From contig NC_069110.1 of the NCBI RefSeq assembly GCF_947172395.1, forward strand, positions 1,984,001-2,048,000: a DNA stretch of 64,000 nucleotides, in the 5' to 3' direction. This stretch comes from Bicyclus anynana. Its lineage: Eukaryota > Arthropoda > Insecta > Lepidoptera > Nymphalidae. A program made the position numbers and the translations under genes. The notes beneath the pieces were generated by a model, which searched no databases, was not told the DNA's origin, and saw only the letters and a list, made by a program, of their open reading frames with translations. Shown one piece after another: positions 50,501 to 63,300 of this stretch (position 1 is the stretch's first letter; each line of letters starts with the position of its first letter).

Positions 50501-51354
50501 TAAGTCCCACATGTGCAAAATGTGTAGCGAACGGGCAGTCGGACACATTCACTGAGCATTGAGCGAAGTGAGCGAACGCTTATGTTTTTGTATTATATTG
50601 TGTGAGGTCAGAGTGTTTCTGTGTGCCAAACTTGCACGTGTTGTTTTCAGTTATATAAACAACGCCGCCCAAACTATTGTAACACTAAACAAATATTGGC
50701 CCATTTAACGACTACATGCATTTGTTATTCCGCTAGGATAAACGTGAGGATAATAATATAATAATTAATTAATGAGTTTTCCTCGTCCGATTTGATAAAT
50801 TTAAACGATAGTGTTAAAGTTTTAAACGAACGCGTGCGCGCTGGTCGCTAGAACGTTGTATGTGAAACTTTTTTTTTTAAGTGATAGGCCCTTAGCCAAC
50901 TAAGACATTTTTTTTATTAAGCTACATTTACACTGACTTTAGTCGAGTGATACTGCTAAGCTGTTTAAACTTTCGTAAAACATACCATGAGGTAAGATTC
51001 TAATATTATCAATATACTTCTTCTTCTTCTTGGTTCTTGGTTGTTCTTTTTATTACCCGACTGCAAGGAGGGTTTTGTTTTTCGCGCGTATCTTGTATAT
51101 ATGTATGTATGTATGTAATATTCCTTATTACTTCATATGTTCCAAACCGCTGAAGGGATTTATGTTATTAAAATATTGTTAAATTCGTCTTAATAACTCA
51201 AGTGTTCTTACGTTACGACCTGATAAACTTGTTTTTTTACAAATTCTGCGAAATCCATGGATTTTTTCGGGTTACTAATTAGCCCTAAGAGTTCATATAT
51301 CTGTATTTCAGTCAACTCGTTTTAGTAGTTGCGGCGTGAAGGAGTAACAAACAC

Positions 51355-51390
<36 letters not shown>

Positions 51391-54300
51391 TTTATAGATA
51401 GCCAGACATACCGGACGGTCGTTTTGACGGAGGTTCTGGGTTCGATCCCCGGCTGGCCTGATTGAGGTTTTCTTAATTGGTCAAGGTCTGGCTTGTGGAA
51501 GGCTTCCGCCGTGTCTAGTTACCGCCAAACGATTTAGCGTTCCGGTACGATATCGTGAAGAAACCGCAAGGGCTGTCAATTTCCAGTTTACTCCTAACAA
51601 GTTAGCTTGCTTCAATCTTAGATTGCACTATCACTCACCGTGAGAGAGAGAGGGAATCATGTGAGATTGTACTCAAGGGCTAATTTGTAAAAAATAAAAA
51701 TAAGTCAAATAAATAATTTTAGTATCAAAAGGTACTAACTTAATGAAATAAAATATTAAATTCAGATCTCTATTTAACATTTATTGTAATACAGTAAAAG
51801 AAGCTCTAGGTAAAAGTTGATAAAGAATGAATTTCAGTCAACGGGTGTTTTGCGTTGGCTGTAGTGGGTATTTATAAAATAAATACAACATTTTAGGAAA
51901 ACTGTTCATTGTATAAGTACTGTAGCCGGTTAATTAGCTTTAGAAAGTAGCAAATATGAAGGCTTCAGATCTTCGATTGTTAAAGTATAAAATGTATTTT
52001 TTTTTATTTTGTACACGATATCACGAGCTGTAAGCTACGTGGCAACTATTTGCAAGATACCTTTACAATTGTCTTTACCTTAAGCGGTGTTCACAAAGGG
52101 TTGCCGCGAACCTGAGTGGCGACTTGGGCGTGATTTCTCACATTATGCATAAGGAATACATGCTTTATACTTAGTCGTTTGAGGGTCTGGAGCCTTGAAA
52201 ATACCGGCTACCTTCCAAATCCACCATATCGTACATATCTACAAGAGGAGCATGAGCTGACGAACGTTCAGACTGTGGCTACGGATAAGGAGGTCCTGGA
52301 ATATTTACTGATCTCATCTATTTTCTAAGAAATTTTCTATAAATATTCAGCTCAGCCCAGGGTTGGGAAGCTGGTGGTGTTACAGCCCCATGCCTTGGAG
52401 AGCACGTTGAGCCGTGCCATTATCATTAACATCCGATAATGGCCGTTCATCATCATTATCATTATCATCACATATTCGGCTCACTGCCGAGTCTCCTCTC
52501 AGAATGAGAGGGGGCATTAGCAGACTTTACACACGCAGAGAATTCTAATGTCTGCGTGTGTGAAGGTTCTCTGGTATGCAGGTTTCCCTTAAGATGCTTT
52601 TCCTTCACCCTTGAGAGAAACGTGATATTTAATTTCTTAAAATGCACTACAACCGAAAAATTGAAAGTGCATGCCCCGGACCGGGTTCGCCATCCTCCGG
52701 AATCGGAGGCAGAGGTCACACCCACTGGGCCTTTTAATATATTTATAATGGCTGTTAGTATAATATTATCATCCTAATTCCTCCAAACCGCATTTATGGG
52801 TAAGCTTTGAAGCCTAAGCTTTGAGCCTAAGCTTTGAGCTAGGAGAGAGGGAGGCCCTGTAATAGGCCGTTAAGGCTGGTGATAATGAAAATGGGGTATG
52901 TCTGAGTATCGCAGGCTCTAGGTCCAAAGCCCACGGTTACGCAAGCGCGGTTGGGCGGTACTGTAAAGTGTGAGAGTGTTTCAGGCGGCCGTGGATCCGA
53001 GTCACTCCCCGCACAGTGTGGGCGCGCGCGGCGCTTGGGGCGGACTGAACGTGGCCTACGAACTTCAGGACACCAACAAGCCGAGGTCAGTACTATTTGC
53101 TGCTCATACCAATCCCAATAGCTTCATCATCACGGAACGTCCATCTCCGACAACACGAGCTCAGGGACTAAGGCGTCATGTAAATGTCGCCGCAGCCGCA
53201 ATCCTTTAGATGAAAACGCAACGGCGCCGCGCTGGAACCGCACCGCATCACATTTTTACCTTTCTTCACAGGCTTGCGGTGCGGTGCCGGTGCGGCTGCG
53301 GCGGCATCTACACGAAGCCTTTTGAACTAGTGTAGAGATAGTGTTGTGCTAGTCAGTGGCGTGCACTTCATAGATGCAAAAATGCCCTGTTTACCTTGAT
53401 GACTCACTACGAAACTTTATTGTAGAAGAAATTCCCGTTTTGCACTATTTTTACCTATATTGCATACCCTTGTAATAAACCTTGTTTACGCCACTGGTGC
53501 TAGTGCTACCTTAAGAACACGAGATCAAAGTGTATGTTGTCAATCGTTCTTGCTAGGAGGGTTGTAATAAGATTAAGTCAGTAGGTCCATGTCTTACATT
53601 TAAATATAATATAATATATTAATAATTATATATTTATAATAATAAAATTTAATATAATATAGTCTGCGTCGGCTATCCACAGGAGCAACGGAGTAGTCCA
53701 ATTACAACATTGATATTTAATTTTTCAATTACAGTAAATTTTACCAAAATAACTATATCAAAGAATTATCTCTATTTGACTTACTGCCCAACTCAGTTTA
53801 TATTTGCTTTATTTTTGGAACATACCCAATAGTCCTGTGGGCGGCGATTGAACCCCAGACCTTGCGTTCGCATTAACTTAACATTAACATTGCAGGTACT
53901 ATGGCTTTAGTGCATATTTCGTGTATCCTTAATATTTTGTCGAGTTTTTTATGTACAAAAAAATGTGCGTGCGTTTTTTTTATTTTTTTTATTGTCTCTG
54001 CGTTGTATGCGATTATTGTCTGTTATTGTGTGCATCGCGCCTGCGAATGTTTTAATACATTTTGTTTTCGATTTTAATGTTTTAGGAAACTTTACCAATT
54101 CAGATTTTGTAAATAAAACTAGCGGACGCCCGCGACTTCGTCCGCGTGAAAGTCGATGTAAACTTTCAACTACCTCTCCTCACCCTACCCTATCCATACC
54201 CTACCCATTCCCTACCTCTACCCCTACCCTACCCCTACCCTCCGCCTACCCTACCTCTACCCTACCCCTAATTTTCTTTGCTATAAACGTCACGGAGCCC

Positions 54301-57300
54301 GAGACCTTTCCAACGAATAGTTCTGGAGTTATAGCGTCAGGAAGGAAAACCCGACTTATTTTTATAAATATAACTAGCTGACGCCGTGCGGTTTCACCCG
54401 CGTGGTTCCCGTTTCCGTAGGAATACGGGGATAATATATGCCTATAGTCTTTCTTGATAAATGGGCTATCTAACACTGAAAGAATTTTTCAAATCGGACC
54501 AGTAGTTCCTGAGATTAGCGCGTTCAATCAAACAAACAAACTCTTCAGCTTTATAATATTAGTATAGTTAACAAATTGTTAAGAAAGTTGTCGTTGATAA
54601 TTACCCATTCGTCCTTATTTTTGATGGACACCCACTACCACTAACATTGACGTTTTGTAGATCACGTGCATAATATGAGGCTTACCTAACCTCAGGTTGT
54701 CCTGTAAAGCCTCCCGTGGGTGCAGGATGGTGCTCCGATCACTGATTGGTGGTAATGACCGGGCCGACGACATATCGTGCACAGGATGTTTACTTTCACT
54801 AACAACATCCGGCGGGAGGGGTCTTACTTTAAAAATCTTTATAGAAATAAAAGTTTAAGTAGAAAAGTATTCATCATGGTTAGTTGAACGAATTGTCGAT
54901 AATAACCTCATTTTACGCCAGTGACATTAGTGTGGATAGTTTGGTATTCTCGTAGATTTAATTTTAAGTTTTCGACTAATTATTATCACCATTATCTTAT
55001 AATATCAATATTGGCTATAGACTATGTGGTAGTCGTAATAGTGGTGGCAGTAGGTAGCGGCAGTGGCAAGTGGTGACGTTTTTTTTTAACGAAATAACTT
55101 GCCACTCGATATGTTTTGAAACGTACACCGTGTTCCATAATAGGGTAGTTGACTCATATCTAATATAAACAATATTAAGTAATTTCGGTCAGTACGTGGA
55201 ATAAAGGTCCGTAATATATCGATATCAATATGTCAATTAAGGATTTCATAGAAAACTTGGTTTAGAAATTATGTTCATAACTTTTTCCAAACGCCAAAAC
55301 GTTGTCGTCCATTTTGTGACGTCACGACATTACTCTATGTCACGAATAAACGTCAAACTATTTACTAACTAATAATTTTGCTAGGCACTCCTTTTGTTTA
55401 ATATTTAATGTTAACGTGACGTCATGAAACAGTTAAAATATAGACCACCATGGCCGACAAAGTTTTGACTCGTAAAAATATTTAAAAATAAATTTATTAT
55501 GAATTCACGTTTCAAAATTTTTTATTTTTCAATCTAATAAACGGTAATTAACAACTTAGGACTATTTAAAAATGTGTCAACTAGCCTATTATTCTACTGA
55601 CGTCCTTAATTACCTATTTGGTAAGTCACCACACTACTCCAATGCGGGCTGGCGTGCTAGCGAGCTAAGGTAATAATATTTGAAATAATGTTGACGCTGT
55701 ATCAGATGATTATGGTAATAATGGCTAAACGTGCTCTCCGGGGCACAATACTGAAGCACCTACATACAATTCCCCAAACCAGGCTGAGAATCATCATTAT
55801 CAACCCATATTCGGCTCACTGCTGAGCTCGAGTCTCCTCTCAGAATCAGAGGGGTTAGATAGATAGATAATTCTGGCCTCGACTAGCGATTCAAACCCAG
55901 GACTTCATGATTTGTAGTCACATTGGCTTACCATTGAAACCAAAAACAATAATTTTTGTATTTTTGTTGACGAAATCACTTTGAAGCCTTTGGATCTTAG
56001 TCGTAAATTAATATTATGTTTCGTAATATACAGGATAATCCCATAATCAATGGATAAAACTCAAATGGATAACCACTCGATTCCTAATTATCTAAAACGA
56101 ATTTGAGTAGCTTTGAAAAAATCCCTAAGGTGACCAAGTTATATTTTTAATTCGATTTTTTAAATATTTTCTATCTTGAATCAGTTTGCTGCTATAATTA
56201 AGTGGCCGAAAAAAAAAACAATTGCGTCCGGGAGCATGTTATTATTGTTACGGAAAATTTACACCAATGAATATTTACACATTAGATTGCTTTAAATTAA
56301 AATCTTATAACTTCTCATTACAACGTACTGGACGTAAACATATACGTAAATGCAATTGCATTGAATAAATGCAATTCTAATCATTTTGTCTGTTAGTTGA
56401 ATTTATAATACTACTGGCGGCATCTGTTAACAATACTTTTAACTATATTTTATTCGTGTAAGTTACACAGATTATTGATATAGATAAATAGGTTTTTGGG
56501 GTAATTGGCAGTTCAATAAATAATACCTAAGGGGAAAATATACATCATTGTTTTACAATTAAAGATGTTTTAGCTTTGAATTTTACAATAAATTAGCTCA
56601 CTAGTATAATAGATGGAGTTGGTATACAGTATAATAGATGGAGTTGGTAACCAATTTCTGATTGACCAACGCCATCTATTGTGAAGTAGACAAAGACCTT
56701 TTATAGCAAGCTTTTATACCTTTTATAGACTTATATCAAGTGCTAAGTACCTGTAAATGCAATGTCATTTTTCGGTCTTGTCCTTTGTAAAACTTTTGAT
56801 CCGAGTCTGTCGAGCTGGGTGTTAGATTTATAGCTAAGCGTCGGTATACCAGTGATCGTGCTGCTACGGCAACTCGACGTGTACGTATAGTAAGTAATGA
56901 CATTTAGGTAGCGTAAATGCGATGCGGTTCATATTCATATGTCGATTGGCGAAACAGTTTTTTATGCACACCCTCGAAATTTTCATTTTATTTCCACTAT
57001 TTATATGTTATAATAATCATATTTGTACACGTACGTGATATTAAATAGCAATAATTTCACTTTATATTATATATTGTGATGAAATCATCACATATTGTGA
57101 TGATTTGAGTAGTTCGAATAGTTACTTAAAACACGACAATTTTCGCTTTTACTTTCATTATTTATTGACATCGTATCGGAACGCTAAAACGCTTGGCGTT
57201 ACGTCTTTGCCGGTAGGGTGGTTATCACACTAACAACTGGTATTATGCGTTGTAGCTAAGCTCTAAGTTTCTAATTGAAATAAATGAGTTATGTAAATAT

Positions 57301-60300
57301 ACTTATTAATTTATACATAACTTTTTACACGGAGCCGATATGTATCTGCTGCAGCGCCACATACTTTATTTATATTATCATTGTTTAATGCTTTGTGATC
57401 TAAAGCTGATAGATATCTATGCGCACAAGCCACGATTCCTGACCAAAACTTCGGAAGGTCTTAGGGTGGCCGCTCACTGTCAATTTTTAGTTGGCCGACT
57501 TTTTAATTGTACATGATTTAGTTGGACAGATGCGGGCTGTCATACATCGCTATACCTGTTCTATAATCAGCCGATTAAGTCGGCCAACTAAAAGTTGTAA
57601 GTGAGCGGGGCCTCTTAGTTTACATCCCTGCTCGCTGGACTATTGTCGTACTATCTTGGAACAAACTTATATTTAGATTCACTTATTTCAATGACATTCT
57701 TTTAATTCTAATTCTAATTATTTAATTTAATTTTGTAACTGTAATTTTATTTGAATAAATAAAATTATTAATTGAATACAAATTATATTTTTATTTTACC
57801 GGATTTTATTTAAAGATATCTCCGCCCAGCTCTTATACCCGGTCCCGGTGCAATGTTTCACTCAATTTGTAGTAATTATGACTATTCGTATATATATATT
57901 TTAAATATCGTTCATTAAAGTTTTCGACTTTACTTGCCACCACTAAATAATGTCATAACTTGACGTTTCAAAAGTGCTTGCAAATTAATAATTGAATGAA
58001 TGAATTTTGAATTTGAAATTTTTCCATGGTTTCCAGTGTAAGTGGAATAGCCGGGAAGAGTAAAGACGCCACTTTAGCAGCCAACCTGCAGTCGATGCCG
58101 CCCGGCATGCGTAACAAGAAGCGAGCAGCGATGGCCACCGCCTCTGTGGTCTCTATGGCCACGCCGCCACCTATGCGTGAGTTGCTTATAATCCTTTATC
58201 AGCCTATTTTTAACAGCCCACTACAGAGCGTGATCGAACCAGAAATGAGGACATCCGCAAAAGAAACAAAGTCACCGACATAACTCAAAGTAAACGAGTG
58301 GCGAAGCTGAAGTAGCAATGGAAGAACACATAGTTCGAAGAGCCGATGGACGTTGGGGTCTCAAGGTGCTGGAATGGCGACCGCCCACTAGAAAGCGCAA
58401 ACTTGGTCGATCTCCCACCAGGTGGACTGACGACATGAAGCGAGTTGCAGGGAATCGCTGGATGCAGGCGGCTTAGTATTGTGATGTTTGGAAGTCCCTA
58501 CAAAAGGCCAGTGTCCTGCAGTGGACGTTCATCGGCTTGATGATGATGATTACAGAGCCAGAAATCATTATATGAGAGAAGACATGAAGCTTCGACCCAC
58601 CACGATGTTCCAATGCGGGTTGGCGGATAACGATGATAATGTTCTGTTGAAATTTATTTATTTACAAAAATTATATTTGGGGAGACATTACAGTTACTCA
58701 ATTCGTAATGGTTAATGTTTTATTTTTTACTACTATGTAAATGTTACTCCTTAAGAATAGATTTTTCATATATAAGCCCCCGGTATGAAAAAAAATTAGG
58801 CAGTAAAATTCGATGAACAAATGGCAGCGTTACGTTTTTTGTGTGCAACCTATTCTGCGCAACTTTCACTTTTCAGGCGTGTATGCTCCGGGGCGACATA
58901 CACCTATTTAGACAGTCGATCTGAAAAAGTAAACTCCATTCGTGCGTCGGCGCTGACACACACTTTTTTTTTAAATTTAAATATATACATAGTTTCATGT
59001 ATGCCATTGCACTTAATTAGCCATTTGGCTTCGCCTTATTGCAAAAACGTTCGTGCTACAATATCCCCCATTACATGACAGGGACATAAATAACTATTTT
59101 TGCTATCTTCTTTTTTCATGCAGAAGCGACTCACGCGCTGGCAAGTGTTCGCCGTCCGCCGCAGCCGACGCCGCCGCCTATGTACCAGGAGACCATCAAG
59201 GATTCACCGCCTGGCTCGCCTGGTAAATTGTTCTGTTATATAAATGTTCAATCAGTTTTCTTATTCCGCTTAAAACAGCTGCATTTGCAGTGTAAAGTGC
59301 TGACACAGCGCTGCCGTCTGCGTCTCGTACGACCTTGCCGCGGGTGGCCTACTTTTGGTTGTTGTAAGACGTAAAAAAACTATTTTTTTAATAAAAATAT
59401 TATTGATGATTATATAGAATCAAAGGTCACTACGTGATGACGTACACGTACGTCCACAATAAAAATATATGAAGAATAAAAAGCTGTTAACGAGAGTGAA
59501 TGACAAAATATATGTGTTAGAGGATCAGGTGAAGGTTTTCTTGGGCGGGGCACATAGTGCGAAAGCCGATGGGCGTTCGGATTCTGAGGTTCCAGATCAG
59601 AAAACGACTCCCCACTAGGTGTACTGACTACATCAAGGGAGTCGCAGGGATTCGCTGGATGCAGGCGGCTCAGGATCGTAATGTTTGGAAGTCCGTACAA
59701 AAGGCCTATGACCTGCGCGCTTTTTTATTATAATAACTAAAGAAAACCTTAAACAATACAATTTTACAATCATGAATAAATCAACTGTGAAGACCACGAA
59801 ATTTAAATTATATCAGTAAGTGTTCAATCTAGATTAAACCCATTAATAATAGTAGCAATTTATTGTCATCATCATGAAAAAGAAGTTATTTAAGTTCATT
59901 ATAGAAGTATGGAAAGAGATTCATTTGGAATTCAAGGTTAACTACTTCTAAAGGAAAAGAGTTGCTAGAAGCAGTTGAAGAAGTGCGTTGCAATGAGTTC
60001 AGTATTGGGAAATCCCTAACAAAATACCAGACTTCATAGATTTATTCTTTTACAAATAATTAATTTTTGATTTCAGGTTGTGAACGGGCGTTGAAGCCGA
60101 AAATGGAATATAGGTGAGTCATTTTATAGACCTCTCAGTAAATGTGAGAATGAAAAATCAAAATATGGTTTAAAAATGATAATAGATTTCAAGTTATAGT
60201 ATCGCTACTAAAAATGTCTATTTTAACGTCAAATCTTCTACCATGCTGAGCTCTAAAGTGAGTGAGTGAGTGTCATAATGGTAAATTATTTAACGAATGG

Positions 60301-63300
60301 TCGTTCAGATGTTAATGATTATGACTAGGACCGCCATCTTCACAACGAATCCTGGATGAGACTTTATTGAAAAGGACTATAGACACAATCTAACACGACA
60401 TTCTTTTTTCACTGTGGAATTAAAAAGTTACAACTGTATAAAAAAGGGTTTTTAGATATCGTAACATTACAGGTTAATTTTATGAATACAATAATTACGT
60501 CAACTTTTATTAGACGACCAAGTGGCGCAGTGGATAGTGAGCCTGATTTCTGCTACCAAGGTCGTGGTCGATTCTCACAATTAGAATATATGATAATACC
60601 CGCAATAATGCGACCCCTATTATCGTAACTTTATCTATTCCACTACATTTTATGACTGTTCGACCTGGGTATAGTTTTTATACTTGAGTGCCTTTTGCCA
60701 TTTCTGAGTAGAAAGAACAAGCGCAGTATTTTACCAGGACTAGAAGTATCATTGTGTATGCGTGTGTCTCAGGGCGGGTGGCAGCTGCACGGCGCCGCAC
60801 ATGCTGGGCAACGAGCTGAACCTGGAGAGCGGTGCGGCGGCGCGCCTGCAGGAGCAGCTGGCAGCCGAGCTGGCCGCGCACGCTGCCGGCACCTCCGCTC
60901 CCGACGCGCTCGTGCCGCCGCCGCTGATCAACAAGGCCGCACCCGTAAATATCTTGACGTTTCCTCCTTCGGTCGATAGTCCCGACTTGACTGAGAGCTC
61001 ACGTTCGTATCTTCGTTGTATTTTGCTCCATCTACGCTTGACGGGAACGCCCTAGAATTTCTTGTAGTTCATGTTCTTAGTCGCTTAACGGGAACGCCCT
61101 ATCCTTTATTGTTTCATTAATTTTAATGTACCTCATGATTGGTATGGACGTTTTGGCCAAGTTTTACGACCGGTTGCCACCTGACACCAAAGTCGTATTC
61201 TGGAAGACTTAAACGTTGCCGTTGACCCATGCGGGCTCTTCAGCCGCTACTCTAATGTATGTAATGCTGAACGTTCGTCTCAACTGCCAACGGGCATTTC
61301 CATATCCGCCACCTTCAGGATAAGCTCCCTAGGATTAAGGCTTATTTGGGAGAACTATCATATTCACCCAAAATTTAATTACGTTCTTTCAGTTGTTGTG
61401 TAAAACTAAACGTCTTATCTATACTAATATTATAACTTTCAGTTGTTAACTAAACGTCTTATCTATACTAATATTATAAAGCTGAAGAGTTTGTTTGTTT
61501 GCTTGAACGCGCTAATCTGAGGAACTACTGGACCGATTTGAAAAATTCTTTTAGGGTTAGATAGCCCATTTATCTAGGAAGGCTATAGGCTATATAGTAT
61601 TCCTACGGGAACGGGAACCACGCGGATGAAACCGTGCGGCGTCAGCTAGTCAGTTTATAGAGACAAACGCGCTTGGTTTGTCATCATGCCACTTGCCAAA
61701 GCCAAATGACCTTCCAAAATATATTGACTGTTATATTCGTTGTTATTTCAAATTCATGTTAACCTTGAGCCAGCAGCATCAAAAAGTCAGCAAGATGCTC
61801 AATTCCATTGATATAATTAATGATTTTACTTTTTGTATGTTTGTATTTGTATATAATTAATGATCGTATAATGGTTTTAAAACAAATTGTGTTTGCTTGC
61901 TTAGAGCACGATCACGGGCAGTAGTCGCAGCAGCTCGAGCGCACAGAGTCTCGACCAGCTCCTGGAGAGACAGTGGGAGCAAGGGTCGCAGTTCCTCATG
62001 GAGCAAGCGCAGCACTTCGATAGTAAGCCGTATTCCGTCAAACAGCATCCCACTTCAGATACCCTCGGGACTTTCGTTTTAAGTATTTCAATTCGACACC
62101 TTTATTAACTTACAATCTGTAACGTAATAAAGGCGTCAAATTGAAAAGTCAGTTAGATTAGACCCATTAAATTTTTAACGAAAAAAGGTTCTGCTGTTTG
62201 GTTTTATTGACGTGGTGTTTACGCTTATTACTGAAGTCCCAATGAACCTACTTTCCGATTTCATCACCATCTGTTGGATAAAACATAGCTTAAAACGTGC
62301 AATGAACACGTTCCGCAAAATGTAATCAGAATAGCTGATTTCGTCAAGTAAAACCCTCAAAAAAAGTTCAACGGCAAAGGGGTTGGACTCATCACCGAGA
62401 CGAGAGGTGACGGTTTCGGTAGTGATGTGGTTCATGCGCCAGATATTTCCTCAAACCGTTACGTTATGAAGTGATTTTGAACAGTAGCGTCGCTGCTGTC
62501 GTGCCTGCACCAGCTGCGCACCGAGAATGTGCGCCTCGAGGAGCACGTGGGCAACTTGCTGCAGCGGCGCGACCACCTGCTCGCCGTCAACGCGCGCCTC
62601 GCCATCCCGCTCACTGCAGGCAAGTGTACATTACTGCGTTGTGCCTGCAATAGCTGCGCAGGAGCGACCGAAAATGAATTTCGGTGAATCTATTAACAAT
62701 AAAATAATCTCTTGTTTATCTTGAAAACGAGGCGTTCCACTTTGACTATTCCAGCTAACTACTACTATAGTTAGCTGGAATAGTCAAACGGTAACTGACA
62801 ACCACCCCAGACTTCAAGAAGTCAGTCAACTCAACTCGACTAAACTCTCTAAAGCTCTCTCGAAATTATCCTCCCATCCATCGCAGGTATCGAGGAAACT
62901 AGCTTGGTAGCTGCAACGCCTGAAACTACAGGAAGGTCACTAAATGAGAACCTCTGTATAGGTTTCAACAAGGCTGACAGCCTTTTGCTACGGTTGGACA
63001 ATTAGTTCCGTCCATCCATTTGTATTTATGGAAAGCTGGAGAGTGCAACAGCAATATCCTGAATATTATTTAAACGGGTACATACCATGCTAAAACGACG
63101 AGATTTTTGAACATCGATATTTCGAGCCAGTTGCATGGATCGTGGTCACGACGGGACTGAAGTTTTAAAATCATTAGGAATATCCTGGTTCTGTTTCTCG
63201 CTACCAGCAAAACGTGGCGTTACGCGATGTGCCCATGAACACGATGCTACAATTAGTGTAGCAGGAGTCTCCCGAGCACGGAAGATACGAGCGGGAAGAC

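Larger units (their letters stand above)
39536..52984. other. Intron 15 (13.4 kb), element-rich
   Basis: The largest intron. It holds the fold-back at 40054, a Lep1 fragment near 40770-40880, SINEs of families B, C and D, Lep1 copies, two related MITEs, an RTE fragment, an (AC)n tract, and two GC-rich patches (44865-45030, 50455-50680) that could be internal promoters. The stretches 41000-41780, 46110-47480 and 51700-52330 show nothing I can name. Confidence 0.55.
53322..58036. other. Intron 16, remainder
   Basis: Besides the Lep1 pair, a SINE family B fragment (55795-55860, antisense) and the MITE at 57465, I see no gene. A 21-bp duplicated phrase TATAATAGATGGAGTTGGTA occurs near 56607 and 56630. 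Confidence 0.5.

Noticed and set aside
53965..54381. 138-codon Pro/Thr/Tyr-rich frame
   Set aside because: Produced by the TACCC array of a Lep1 element.
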